Source: DAOUGC01 sp034429695 (GTDB taxonomy: Bacteria; Chloroflexota; Anaerolineae; Anaerolineales; Anaerolineaceae). Taken from it: a DNA stretch of 32,959 bases. A model generated the notes under the pieces. It was not told the origin of the DNA. It made no database searches and saw only the letters and a program-made list of their open reading frames with translations. The translations under genes were made by a program, and so were the position numbers. This document shows, one piece after another, positions 24,445 to 32,893 of this stretch (position 1 is the stretch's first letter; each line of letters opens with the position of its first letter). The stretch lies in the NCBI GenBank assembly GCA_034429695.1, contig DAOUGC010000202.1:1-32959 (forward strand), given 5' to 3'.

Positions 24445-25854
24445 TTACGGTCGCCCGCGCATGATCATGCCAGGGCGGGGCATGCTGGTCATTTCATCCG
24501 ATGGATTCATGATGACCAGTTCACCTGCATCCAACCCGGAGAGCACCTGGCTGTACGTGTCAGAACTTGAACCCAGTTTAATGGAGCGGGATACCGGGAT
24601 GCCATTTTCCAGCACCCAAACAATGCGTTCGCCGTCCTGGGTGCGTACGGCGCGGTTGGGAACCAGAAGGACTTCCTCCAGTTGCGTGGTGACGATGTTG
24701 ACCGCGGCGGTCATGCCGGGTTTAATGGCTGCGTCTGCATCGGTTAACTCAATGGTGACGGTGAAATCCACGCCGGTGGCGGTGACAGAACCCACCTGGG
24801 CCACCTCCACCACCACGCCGTGGTATTCCACCTCCGGTACAGCGTCAAAGGTGAGCGTGGCTGGCTGACCAACCTGCACCTGGTTGATGTCCACCTCAGG
24901 GATCTGTACCTCCGTGAGCAGGCGGGTCAGGTCGTCAATGCGAAAGACCGCGCTGCCAGGGTTTGCCTGATCACCAGCGATGATATCCACGAGGGTTACG
25001 GTCCCATCAAAGGGTGCTTCGAGGTCAGCAGCGCCGATGGTTGCCAGCAAGGCATCCACCCTGGCCTGCGCAGCCGCAATGTCATCCGGATCGCTTCCGT
25101 CCTTCAGGCGTTCCCATTCACGCAGGGCTTCATCGTAATTGGCCTGTGCCAGTGCCACACGCGCATCGGCTTCGGCCACTTCATTTGTATCTGGCATTCC
25201 CAGGGCGTACTCCAGATTGTACTGGGCGCGGTCGCGTGCTTTCTTTGCGGCTGACAAATTCGAAAGCGCCTGGGCGCGCACGGGGTCATTTTCGGGCATG
25301 GCAGCCACGCCGTCATAAAAGCCCTGGGCATCTTCCAGAGCGCGTTCAGCCATGATCAAATCGGCTTTCAATCCGTCCACGGTGGCGTCGGATGCACGCT
25401 GATAATCCTTGCTGGTGCGGTCCTGGGTGGCGTCCTCCAGTTCGCTCTGAGCCTGAGCCAGGGTCATCTGGGCTTTGGCAGTGGCGACGGCTGAGTTTTG
25501 CAGGTCTTCGAGATTTTGCTGTGCAGAAACCAGGTCGGCTTTTGCCATGATCACGCTTTGCGAGAGCGACAGCGGGTCAAGGTCGGCCAGTTCAAGACCT
25601 TTTGAAACCACGTCACCCACCTTTACATATACATTGGCTACATCGCCACTGGTCTCCCATGCAAGCGTGGCGGTTTGGTTGGCGCGCAGCGTGCCTGTGC
25701 CGCCGATGGTGGCGGTCAGTTCGCCGATCTGCACCTCAATGGTTTGCAACTCGCTCTGCGCACCCGCGGTTTGGCGCGGTCGGAAGATCAGGGCGGCGGC
25801 GATAATCACAACCACCACGCCGGCGCCGATCCAGATCCATGTTTTCTTTTTCAT
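24445..25854 (-). CDS. Membrane fusion protein (HlyD/MacA-type efflux adaptor)
   Basis: A 469-residue periplasmic-adaptor-type protein. It has an N-terminal signal anchor (MKKKTWIWIGAGVVVVIIAA), a lipoyl/barrel-like half (VANVYVKVGDVVSKGLELADLD, about 70-95), a long coiled-coil hairpin rich in Ala/Gln/Glu (about 105-260), a second lipoyl half (EAPFDGTVTLVDIIAGDQ), then beta-barrel domains to the end. Start: the ATG at 25854 has a GAGGT site 7 nt upstream, whereas the ATG at 25866 has none; the frame opens at 25962. In a likely monoderm or atypical envelope this adaptor would sit on the outside of the membrane and channel substrate from the permease. First gene of the exporter operon. Confidence 0.9.
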   Translation of the reverse strand: MKKKTWIWIGAGVVVVIIAAALIFRPRQTAGAQSELQTIEVQIGELTATIGGTGTLRANQTATLAWETSGDVANVYVKVGDVVSKGLELADLDPLSLSQSVIMAKADLVSAQQNLEDLQNSAVATAKAQMTLAQAQSELEDATQDRTSKDYQRASDATVDGLKADLIMAERALEDAQGFYDGVAAMPENDPVRAQALSNLSAAKKARDRAQYNLEYALGMPDTNEVAEADARVALAQANYDEALREWERLKDGSDPDDIAAAQARVDALLATIGAADLEAPFDGTVTLVDIIAGDQANPGSAVFRIDDLTRLLTEVQIPEVDINQVQVGQPATLTFDAVPEVEYHGVVVEVAQVGSVTATGVDFTVTIELTDADAAIKPGMTAAVNIVTTQLEEVLLVPNRAVRTQDGERIVWVLENGIPVSRSIKLGSSSDTYSQVLSGLDAGELVIMNPSDEMTSMPRPGMIMRGRP

Positions 25855-25930
25855 AGCGTACCTCATCGAAGAAATAAAATCATTTCCATGCCATTCACTT
25901 ATACCGTCGTGATACCGGTTCAGCCAGTGT

Positions 25931-25975
25931 CTGCGATCATTACAGACCATGACTGCGATCATGACACTGCATGAC
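25931..25975. promoter_or_regulatory. Candidate operator: repeated CATGA sites in the divergent intergenic region
   Basis: CTGCGATCAT occurs at 25931-25940 and 25953-25962 (22 nt apart). CATGAC occurs at 25948, 25960 and 25970. CATGA-N6-TCATG (25948-25963) is an inverted repeat. It lies 45-89 nt upstream of the kinase start and upstream of the exporter operon. A direct link to the response regulator is inferred only from position. Confidence 0.4.
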
Positions 25976-26004
25976 CGGACTCAGTATGGAGAAAAACGCT
26001 TCTA

Positions 26005-26013
26005 TGCTATGAT
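26005..26013 (+). promoter_or_regulatory. Extended -10 promoter, leaderless start of the sensor kinase
   Basis: TGCTATGAT (TGN plus TATGAT) ends 6 nt before the ATG at 26020, so transcription should begin at the start codon. No -35 hexamer is seen. Confidence 0.55.
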
Positions 26014-26019
26014 GGATCC

Positions 26020-27255
26020 ATGCACAAGGTTGAGATTGACCCTGGCGTCATCAAAATTTTTCGCTGGTTGGTGGGTTTTGAACTGGTTTTTACCACGCTG
26101 AACCGGGTTCTGGCTCTATTTGTGGTGCAGACCATTCCTTATCCGCATTGGCTGTTGTTTATGCTGGCTCCGGTGGGTCTGGCGATTTTATTGTTGTACC
26201 TTACCCTTAAACCCATCCCACGCCTGCTGGGCGACTGGTTTCTACCTCTTCCACTGGCAGCCATCTCCATATTTCCCCTCCTCAATCAACATCTGTTAAT
26301 GCCCATGGAACTGGGGGAGATGAAAAATGCCTCCCTGGTGGCAGCCTGGCAGATGTTTCCGCTATTGTTTGTGCCGTTTGTGTTTACCACGTGGCAATAC
26401 CGTATGCGCGGGGTGCTGCTGTTTACCCTGGTGACCACGTCGCTGGACCTGGCGCTGACTCTGCAGCGTTCCCCCGAGGGATATTTCTCTCTGGTGGCGG
26501 TGATCATGACGCGCACTTTTTCCTTCCTGCTGGTGGGAGCCATCCTGTCACAGCTTGTGAAGATGCAGATGCTCCAGCGCAGGGCGCTTGAGGCGGCCAA
26601 TTCACAGTTACTGGTGTATGCCGCTGCCCTGGAAGATCTTTCCACCAGCCGGGAGCGCAACCGCCTGGCGCGCGAACTGCATGACACCCTGGCGCACACT
26701 CTCACGGCGGTTTCGGTGCAACTGGAGGCGGTGAAAGTGTTGATGGAGGAAAGCCCACCCCAGGCGCGCGATCAACTGGATGACGTGCTTGCCACCACCC
26801 GCAGCGGGTTGACTGAAACGCGCCGGGCATTGCAGGCGCTGCGCGCCAGTCCGCTGGAAGACATGGGTTTGCCACTGGCATTGCGCGCCCTGGCCAATGG
26901 CGCTGCGGCGCGCGCCGGGTTTGAAGTGAGCGTGGAGTTGCCCGACCGAACCGACGCCATACCCGGTGGGGTGGCTCAGGCAATTTATCGAACCGTGCAG
27001 GAATCGCTGGAAAACATTGTGCGCCATGCTTCGGCCCGCCAGGTTTTGATTAAACTAAAGGGTACGGATGGACGCTTTGAACTGGTCATTGAGGATGACG
27101 GCAGCGGTTTTGATATGCAAAGCGTTGAAGGGTCTGACCGGTTGGGACTGCGCGGTATGCAGGAGCGCGCCCAGGTGCTGGGGGCGCATTTCTCGGTGGA
27201 CAGCCAGCCCGGCAATGGCACGCGCGTTCATCTTAGCTGGGAGCAAGCATCATGA
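26020..27255 (+). CDS. NarL-type sensor histidine kinase (HisKA_3)
   Basis: A 411-residue membrane kinase. About five to six hydrophobic helices fill residues 10-180 with no large external loop, as in LiaS/DesK-like sensors that detect changes in or near the membrane. The dimerisation/phospho-acceptor helix RERNRLARELHDTLAH places His221; HATPase_c (about 300-411) shows QESLENIVRHA (N box), VIEDDGSGFD (G1) and LGLRGMQERA (G2). The next gene overlaps its stop (ATGA, 27252-27255) and encodes the cognate response regulator. It is divergent from the exporter operon, suggesting that the pair controls that exporter. The ATG lies 6 nt after a -10 box, so a leaderless mRNA is probable. Confidence 0.92.
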   Translation: MHKVEIDPGVIKIFRWLVGFELVFTTLNRVLALFVVQTIPYPHWLLFMLAPVGLAILLLYLTLKPIPRLLGDWFLPLPLAAISIFPLLNQHLLMPMELGEMKNASLVAAWQMFPLLFVPFVFTTWQYRMRGVLLFTLVTTSLDLALTLQRSPEGYFSLVAVIMTRTFSFLLVGAILSQLVKMQMLQRRALEAANSQLLVYAAALEDLSTSRERNRLARELHDTLAHTLTAVSVQLEAVKVLMEESPPQARDQLDDVLATTRSGLTETRRALQALRASPLEDMGLPLALRALANGAAARAGFEVSVELPDRTDAIPGGVAQAIYRTVQESLENIVRHASARQVLIKLKGTDGRFELVIEDDGSGFDMQSVEGSDRLGLRGMQERAQVLGAHFSVDSQPGNGTRVHLSWEQAS

Positions 27256-27935
27256 TCCGGGTTTTAATTTGCGATGATCAGGATGTGGTGCGCGAGGGAT
27301 TGCGCACCATCCTGCGTACAGCCAAAGGGCTGGAAGTGGTGGGAGCCGCCAGTGATGGCAGCCAGGCGCTCGAATTGGTTCCGTCACTGCAGCCCGATGT
27401 GGTTCTGATGGATCTGAAAATGCCCGGCATGAACGGCATTCACGCCACGCGCATAATCCATGAGCGTTATCCGCAGGTGCGTGTACTGGTGTTGACCACC
27501 TATGATGCTGACGAGTGGGTGTTCGACGCCATTCGCAGCGGCGCGGCTGGCTATCTGTTAAAAGACACCCCACGCGAAGGTCTGGTTCGCGCCATTGAGG
27601 ACGTTTACAATGGAAGGACGCCAGTTGACCCTGCTGTGGCCGGCAAGTTGTTTTCGGCGCTCACCGACCAGCATGCGCCGGCAGGTGAGACTTTGCGGGT
27701 GGATTTGAGTGAACGTGAACAGGAAGTGCTTGCATTGCTGGCGCAGGGTTTTTCCAACGCCGAGATCGCCAGCCGGCTGGTGCTTTCCGAGGGAACGGTG
27801 CGTAATTACGTCAGCGCCGTGTTTGACCGGCTTGGCGTTTCAGACCGCACCCAGGCGGCTTTGATCGCTCTGCGCTACGGGTTGGTGAAACACAATCCGG
27901 GCGGGGGAGAACCGGGAAAATCCCGGAATGGGTGA
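27252..27935 (+). CDS. NarL/LuxR-family response regulator
   Basis: A 227-residue regulator. Receiver domain: acidic pair Asp8/Asp9, phospho-acceptor Asp54 in VVLMDLKMPGMNG, Thr in LTTYD, and Lys in GYLLKDT. DNA-binding LuxR-type HTH at the C-terminus (LSEREQEVLALLAQGFSN, then AEIASRLVLSEGTVRNYVS). Full length for the family. Coupled to the kinase by a 4-nt overlap. Its likely targets are the repeated CATGA sites between the divergent operons, for autoregulation and exporter control, but no footprint is available. Confidence 0.94.
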   Translation: MIRVLICDDQDVVREGLRTILRTAKGLEVVGAASDGSQALELVPSLQPDVVLMDLKMPGMNGIHATRIIHERYPQVRVLVLTTYDADEWVFDAIRSGAAGYLLKDTPREGLVRAIEDVYNGRTPVDPAVAGKLFSALTDQHAPAGETLRVDLSEREQEVLALLAQGFSNAEIASRLVLSEGTVRNYVSAVFDRLGVSDRTQAALIALRYGLVKHNPGGGEPGKSRNG

Positions 27936-27956
27936 TCGCTGCAAGGCAAAATGGCT

Positions 27957-27962
27957 TAAAAT
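27957..27962 (+). promoter_or_regulatory. Possible -10 element of the sortase gene
   Basis: TAAAAT, 68 nt upstream of the ATG at 28031. No good -35 is visible. A strong GGGAGG site precedes the ATG. Confidence 0.3.
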
Positions 27963-28030
27963 ATTAGGTTAATGCATGGCAACATGAAAATCCGCACGGC
28001 ACGGCATTATGGGAGTTGAGGGAGGGTAGT

Positions 28031-29986
28031 ATGGTGGGAAAAAGATTTGCTGCGCGCGCCGCAGCGGGAGGGCTGGCTGTTGTCATTGTGCTCTCAACGT
28101 TGCTGGTCAGTGCCAGTCCGGTGATCGGTTCAGATTCCGGTGTGAAGGACGTGGTCATCGGGGATGTGGCTTTAACGGATGATATTATCGAAGGAGCAAG
28201 CAGTTCCCTTCCATCCAGTAATGAGATCGTCGCAATCGGATCGACCCTGTTTTTTACAGCCGATAATGATGACAGCGGGCATGAATTGTTCCGCATGGAG
28301 CCGCCTTATATTGCCGCCATCCTTGTGGAGGATATCTATGTGGGTGAGGCGGGGGCTTTTCCGGTTGAATTGCACACCGACGGGACCAATTTGTTCTTTA
28401 GCGCCGATGACGGTGTAAACGGGCGTGAGCCGTGGGTGCTGGAACCCCCTTATAACGATGCCCGCATGGTTGCTGATGTGAACCCGGGGATTGCACCCTC
28501 CACCCCCACTCAGATTGAAGCCATTGGCACAACCATTTTCTTTGCGGCAGACGACGGCAGCAGCGGGCGGGAACTGTGGGCCGCCCAATCACCGTTTCGT
28601 TCCGCCAACCGCGTGGCTGATCTGTTCGTTGGTGGGGCAGGATCCAATCCGCTTGAATTGACCCAACAGGACTGGACACTGTTCTTCACCGCAAATGACA
28701 GCACCGGACGCGAGGTTTGGAAACTGGAGCCTCCCTACGGCGGCCCCACCCGTGTCACTGATATTGACCCTGGTGGTGCGGCTGAACCGCGCGAGCTGAC
28801 TTTTGTGGGTGACAACCTGTTCTTCTCCGCCAACGATCCCGTTTATATGCGCGAGTTGTGGCTCAGCGAGCCGCCCTACAACCCCACCAGCACCCGCCCG
28901 GTGAATGATTTTGAAACCCGTTACACCAATCCCGATCCCCTGGACCTGCACGCCATTGGCAATACACTTTTCTTTAGCGCCAATATTGGGCTGATCGGTC
29001 GGGAGGTTTGGAAGGTCACCCCGCCATACGACACCACCGAGATGGTGCGCGTGATGGATGTACGCGAAGGCTTTTTTGCCAGCTCGCTACCCGATGATAT
29101 TACCTCGGTGGGCGACGTGCTGTTCTTTACCGCCAATGACGGCAACAACGGCAGGGAATTGTGGCGGTCTGAGTCGCCCTATAACGACGACACCACATTT
29201 GCGGTGGATGTCTGGGAAGATGGCAATTCCTCCAACCCGGCTGACCTCACCCCGGTCTTAAACTCGCTGTTCTTCGTTGCAGATGGCGGCACGTACGGGC
29301 GTGAGGTGTGGAAGTTGAACGCGCCTTACACCGAGCGCGAATTGAAGATGACCGGTGATGTGTATGAAGGCTCCACCAGTTCCAATCCCAGTGAACTCAT
29401 CGGAGTGGGTTCAGCGTTGTTCTTCCAGGCCAACAGTTTTGGCACCGGGCTGGAACTGTGGACGGTTGGCGGTCGCTTTGGCATTCCGGCAACCGGTTTT
29501 GCCCCGGCAAGGATCACCCCGATAAAAGAACAACCGGCCAACCTGACCTACCAGACAACGGGCATGACGCTGGAATTACCTTCCCAGGGCGTGCAGAGTG
29601 GCATGGTGGGTGTGCCGGTGAGTGATCAGGGTTGGGATCTAACCTGGCTGGGTGCATCTGCGGGTTACCTTGAAGGCTCTGCTTTCCCCACCTGGGCTGG
29701 TAATTCAGTCATCACCGGGCATGCCATCCTGCCGGACGGCAACCCCGGACCATTTGCCCATATTGATCAATTAAAGTGGGGTGACCGCGTGATTGTTCAT
29801 GCCTGGGGTCAAAAATATGTGTTCGAGGTACGCTCGATCACCGTGGTGGACCCTGACGACATGAGTGTTTTTGCTCATGAAGACCTGTCCTGGCTGACGC
29901 TGGTCACCTGCCATCAATATGATGAAGACAGCGGGCAGTATCTTAAACGGGTGGCTGTGCGCGCTGTTTTGATTAACGTGGAATAG
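28031..29986 (+). CDS. Secreted nine-repeat (ELWR-type) protein with C-terminal sortase domain
   Basis: A 651-residue exported protein. The start ATG at 28031 follows GGGAGGGT; the frame opens earlier at 28016 (TTG), which lies inside the ribosome site. A signal peptide covers about 1-36. Residues about 65-480 hold nine repeats of about 47 residues with the pattern LFFxAxDxxxGRELW, a beta-propeller-like ELWR repeat domain. At 485-489 is IPATG followed by FAPARIT. The C-terminal domain (about 510-651) is a sortase: His564 (TGHAILP), Cys627 (LVTCHQYD) and Arg640 (LKRVAVRA), the catalytic triad of transpeptidases that join LPxTG proteins to the envelope. The repeats may recruit partners or substrates. 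Stand-alone gene followed by a terminator; the fused architecture is unusual compared with class A sortases. Confidence 0.87.
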   Translation: MVGKRFAARAAAGGLAVVIVLSTLLVSASPVIGSDSGVKDVVIGDVALTDDIIEGASSSLPSSNEIVAIGSTLFFTADNDDSGHELFRMEPPYIAAILVEDIYVGEAGAFPVELHTDGTNLFFSADDGVNGREPWVLEPPYNDARMVADVNPGIAPSTPTQIEAIGTTIFFAADDGSSGRELWAAQSPFRSANRVADLFVGGAGSNPLELTQQDWTLFFTANDSTGREVWKLEPPYGGPTRVTDIDPGGAAEPRELTFVGDNLFFSANDPVYMRELWLSEPPYNPTSTRPVNDFETRYTNPDPLDLHAIGNTLFFSANIGLIGREVWKVTPPYDTTEMVRVMDVREGFFASSLPDDITSVGDVLFFTANDGNNGRELWRSESPYNDDTTFAVDVWEDGNSSNPADLTPVLNSLFFVADGGTYGREVWKLNAPYTERELKMTGDVYEGSTSSNPSELIGVGSALFFQANSFGTGLELWTVGGRFGIPATGFAPARITPIKEQPANLTYQTTGMTLELPSQGVQSGMVGVPVSDQGWDLTWLGASAGYLEGSAFPTWAGNSVITGHAILPDGNPGPFAHIDQLKWGDRVIVHAWGQKYVFEVRSITVVDPDDMSVFAHEDLSWLTLVTCHQYDEDSGQYLKRVAVRAVLINVE

Positions 29987-30007
29987 TTGAAGAAACTGAA
30001 AAATTGT

Positions 30008-30036
30008 GCCCGCCGCATTAACGCGGCGGGCTTTTT
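30008..30036 (+). terminator. Rho-independent terminator of the sortase gene
   Basis: A 9-bp perfect stem GCCCGCCGC / GCGGCGGGC, 6-nt loop, followed by TTTTT. Confidence 0.9.
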
Positions 30037-30077
30037 GTATGGGGGATTACCATAAGGTTACTGAGGGAAAGCCTCCA

Positions 30078-30106
30078 TTGTTTGCTTCTGTCCGCTTGGA
30101 TACCAT
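30078..30106 (+). promoter_or_regulatory. Promoter of the PRC-barrel gene
   Basis: TTGTTT (30078-30083) and TACCAT (30101-30106) with 17-nt spacing; the -10 hexamer equals that of metK. The 5' leader is short and includes AAGGAGG just before the ATG. Confidence 0.45.
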
Positions 30107-30130
30107 TAACTAATCGAAAAGGAGGCAAAC

Positions 30131-30886
30131 ATGCTACGAACGCTCAAGCAATTTGAGGGCTGGAAAGTGCAAGCCAATGACGGCGATATCGGTGAGGTGC
30201 GTTCATACTATATTGACACCAACCGTTGGCGGGTACGCTATATGGTGGTGGAGGTGGATGACCACCGGGTTTTGCTGCCCCCACCTGCGCTGGGCAAGCC
30301 CGGAAGGGATGAGAAAACGTTTCCGGTAAACATCAGTCGGGAGAAGGTGCACAACAGCCCCGACTGGTCCACCGATAAACCGGTGTCGCGCCAGAACGAG
30401 ATCGATATTTATGATTATTACGGGTGGTCATATTACTGGGTTCCCATGGCTGTACCCATCACCGGTGTGGCGATGTACCCGATTGTGGATATGCAATCGG
30501 ACGTTGAGGCGCAGCGCAGAGAGCAGGAAGGCAATCGTGAGTATGACCCCAACCTGTACAGCACACGTGAGTTGCGCGGTTACCGCATCCAGGCCAGGGA
30601 CGAACGCTTTGGGCATATCGAGGATTTTGTGGTGGATGATGAATCCTGGCGGGTGATGTACATGATTGTGGATACTGGTCCCTGGTTGTTTGGACGCAAG
30701 GTTGTGGTTTCACCTTCATGGGTGAGTGAAATCAGTTATGACGAGCATGAGGCAAGGGTGGATCTGGAAGAGGATACCATTCGCAACAGCCCTGAATATG
30801 ACCCGTCGAAACCCATTGACCGGCGGTACGAAGAGATGCTGCACCGGCATTATCACCGCAAGGGTTACTGGGAGGAGAGCAAATAG
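30131..30886 (+). CDS. Double PRC-barrel domain protein
   Basis: A 251-residue protein with two similar halves, each a PRC-barrel-like domain: residues about 5-85 (FEGWKVQANDGDIGEVRSYYID...RWRVRYMVVEV) and about 145-215 (LRGYRIQARDERFGHIEDFVVDD...WRVMYMIVDTG). Such domains occur in the photosynthetic reaction centre H subunit and in RimM, and in many bacterial proteins as protein or RNA binding modules. Between them, DYYGWSYYWVPMAVP is a Tyr/Trp-rich stretch, not clearly a membrane helix. No signal peptide. A strong AAGGAGG site precedes the ATG. The lipoprotein gene follows after 11 nt. Function unknown; similar proteins are often stress induced. Confidence 0.87.
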   Translation: MLRTLKQFEGWKVQANDGDIGEVRSYYIDTNRWRVRYMVVEVDDHRVLLPPPALGKPGRDEKTFPVNISREKVHNSPDWSTDKPVSRQNEIDIYDYYGWSYYWVPMAVPITGVAMYPIVDMQSDVEAQRREQEGNREYDPNLYSTRELRGYRIQARDERFGHIEDFVVDDESWRVMYMIVDTGPWLFGRKVVVSPSWVSEISYDEHEARVDLEEDTIRNSPEYDPSKPIDRRYEEMLHRHYHRKGYWEESK

Positions 30887-30897
30887 GAGCAGGCGTT

Positions 30898-31689
30898 ATG
30901 AAGTACATTCTTTTGGTTCTGATGGGGGCAATATTGCTGGCGGCGTGCAGCCCGACGACCCCCGTTGGGCCAGAGACTGGACGAACTCCTGAACCGGAGA
31001 CAACCCGCGAGCCCCCGGCTGCCACGTCCACGCTTGAAGAGAGCCAGCCGACCCAGGCGCCAGCCGTTGGCGGGCAATTTGAAGACGGCGCAGATGGATT
31101 GATCGCCGGATTGACGGAAAGCGGCGTCACTGTGGAAGATATGGGCTCGCTGGATCAAACCTTCTTTCCGGTGGAGGGCCGCCTGCTGGTGGTTAACGGC
31201 GCTGACCTGCAGGTGTTTGAGTTTGAAGATGAAGGCACTGCAGAAGATGCCGCCGCCCTGGTGGGCGCAAATGGCAGCATGATCGGGCAGATTCCGGTGC
31301 AGTGGGAGGGTCAGCCGCACTTTTGGAGCGGTGGGCGTTTGCTGGTGCTGTATGTTGGTGATGACGCCGAGCTGGTGAATGTGCTTACAGATGTAATGGG
31401 GGAAGAAATAGACCTGAGTGAGACCGCAGATGTGCTGCCTCCGGCGGCTGCGCTTGAGGCGCAGGAAGCCTTGATGGAGAAATTCGCCATCCCCGCTGAC
31501 CTGGTGCAGATTTTGTCTGCTGAACAGACCGAATTCCCGGATGCCTGTCTGGGGCTGGCCGAAGAGGATGAGTTATGCGCACAGGTGATCACCCCCGGCT
31601 GGTTGTTTGAGGTTGAAGTGCAGGGCATCCGATACGAGGTGCGCACGGATGAAAGCGGAGGTGTGATTCGTTTCCGCCCGATGAGTTAG
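30898..31689 (+). CDS. Putative lipoprotein of unknown function
   Basis: A 263-residue lipoprotein: signal MKYILLVLMGAILLAAC with lipobox LAAC (Cys17), then a Pro/Thr/Glu-rich linker (18-55). The middle part (about 60-170) is an unrecognised domain. The C-terminal about 75 residues (PADLVQILSAEQTEFPDACLG..., then CAQVITPGWLFEVEVQG, then YEVRTDESG) carry a Cys pair and a pattern I associate with Chloroflexota and cyanobacterial secreted proteins, without a firm function. It follows the PRC-barrel gene by 11 nt and ends only 3 nt before the convergent RNase Z stop, with no terminator seen between them. Confidence 0.75.
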   Translation: MKYILLVLMGAILLAACSPTTPVGPETGRTPEPETTREPPAATSTLEESQPTQAPAVGGQFEDGADGLIAGLTESGVTVEDMGSLDQTFFPVEGRLLVVNGADLQVFEFEDEGTAEDAAALVGANGSMIGQIPVQWEGQPHFWSGGRLLVLYVGDDAELVNVLTDVMGEEIDLSETADVLPPAAALEAQEALMEKFAIPADLVQILSAEQTEFPDACLGLAEEDELCAQVITPGWLFEVEVQGIRYEVRTDESGGVIRFRPMS

Positions 31690-31692
31690 TGT

Positions 31693-32613
31693 TTACTCCC
31701 CGCCTTTAATAATGAAGGTTTCAAAATCGCGTGCGACGGTTGTGCTGGCGAAGACTTCCTGGGCTTCAGCCAGCACATCTTTTTCACGATAGCGGCGGGA
31801 GATGTGGGTGAGGATCAACTGGCGCACGTTGGCGCGGCGGGCAAGGTCGGCAGCGCGGCGGGCAGTCAGATGGCTGAAGCTGTCAGCCATTTCCACCTCG
31901 GCGTCCAAATAGGTGGACTCGATCACCAGACAGTCGGCGTCGCGTGCGACTTCCACCAGGCTGTCCACTTCGCCAGTGTCTCCAACCATCACCAGGCGTG
32001 TGCCGGGACGGTATTCCCCCAGCACCATGTCCGGTTCGATCACGCGGCCGTCCTCCAGCGTCACAGAACGACCCTCCACCAGGTCCTTGCGCCACGGACC
32101 GGGCGGCAGCCCCAGCGCCTCGGCTTTTTCTGGCAGGAAGGGCCGGCGGCCTTTTTCCTGAAAGACGTAACCGAGGGAGTCAGAGCCGCGGTGAAAGACA
32201 GGGAAGGCGGTGATGGAGAAATCTTCGCCTTCAAAGAATTTGCCAGGGTCAATGGCGCGCAAATTCAACGGCATGGGCGGGCGCTGACCGCGCAGCACCA
32301 CACCGTACAGCAGGTCGTGTACGCGGTCGAGGGTGTGCTTGCCGCCGTAGATGTCCAGTTCTTCCATGGTTTCCCAGCGCATCAGGGTGGAAAGCAGTCC
32401 GGCAAGGCCGAGGATGTGGTCGAGGTGTCCGTGGGTGAGCAGGATGCGGTTGAGGCGTTTAAAACCAATACCCGACTGCAGGATCTGGCGCTGGGTGCCT
32501 TCCCCGCAGTCGATCAGGAAACGGTACTCATCGTGCTTGACCAGTATGGAGGGAAGGTTGCGGCGCGCGGATGGCGCTGAGGCTGAGGTGCCGAGAAAAA
32601 TGATTTCGTACAA
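31693..32613 (-). CDS. rnz: Ribonuclease Z (tRNA 3' endonuclease)
   Basis: A 306-residue MBL-fold nuclease that trims tRNA 3' trailers. The zinc motif is HGHLDH (His61, His63, Asp65, His66). Downstream motifs VFHRGSDSLGYVF, VGDTGEVD, ESTYLD and LTHISRRY match the family, and the length is standard. The start is TTG at 32613: it begins the conserved YEIIFLGTSAS, and GGGAG lies about 9 nt upstream. The frame is open to an ATG at 32820, but that extra 69 residues are not family-like. It would act on the tRNA here, which lacks an encoded CCA end. Confidence 0.93.
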   Translation of the reverse strand: MYEIIFLGTSASAPSARRNLPSILVKHDEYRFLIDCGEGTQRQILQSGIGFKRLNRILLTHGHLDHILGLAGLLSTLMRWETMEELDIYGGKHTLDRVHDLLYGVVLRGQRPPMPLNLRAIDPGKFFEGEDFSITAFPVFHRGSDSLGYVFQEKGRRPFLPEKAEALGLPPGPWRKDLVEGRSVTLEDGRVIEPDMVLGEYRPGTRLVMVGDTGEVDSLVEVARDADCLVIESTYLDAEVEMADSFSHLTARRAADLARRANVRQLILTHISRRYREKDVLAEAQEVFASTTVARDFETFIIKGGE

Positions 32614-32735
32614 TGATGACCGCTCCCTGAGAAAATGTCCCTTAAATTTACCACAAAAACCGTCCCATTTCGGAAACGGAATGCCCGGATCGGGAATGAG
32701 ATGGACAACGGGTTTGGGTGGATTCAGTGGGATCT

Positions 32736-32782
32736 GGAGGGCGGGTCGCCAGCGAAACTGGCGCGGTGTCTTCCAGCCCACC
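32736..32782 (+). repeat. Diverged REP-like part-unit far from the main array
   Basis: GGAGGGCGGGTCGCC, then AGCGAAACTGGCG, then CGGTGTCTTCCAGCCCACC: the left (type B) hairpin of units 5-6 with a GGAG head and a changed loop (CGAAA in place of TT). The linker and right hairpin are absent. It lies in the 346-nt region upstream of RNase Z. Confidence 0.7.
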
Positions 32783-32857
32783 ATTATTATCCACACCTTC
32801 GGTGGGCTTCCTAATAGCAACCATCAACAAATGGACGAAGGCGATCAGATCTTTCTA

Positions 32858-32889
32858 CTCCCCCATCGACGTTCTTTTCGATGGGGGAG
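32858..32889. repeat. Strong hairpin of unknown role
   Basis: An 11-bp perfect stem CTCCCCCATCG / CGATGGGGGAG with a 10-nt loop. No U-run follows on either strand, and no gene in range needs a terminator. Confidence 0.6.
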
Positions 32890-32893
32890 GTGG

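Noticed and set aside
27912..27926. Hairpin CCGGGA/TCCCGG as terminator of the response regulator
   Set aside because: It lies inside the coding region, the stem is only 6 bp and no U-run follows.
31804..32580. Plus-strand frame of 258 codons
   Set aside because: Antisense to RNase Z, which has complete motifs.
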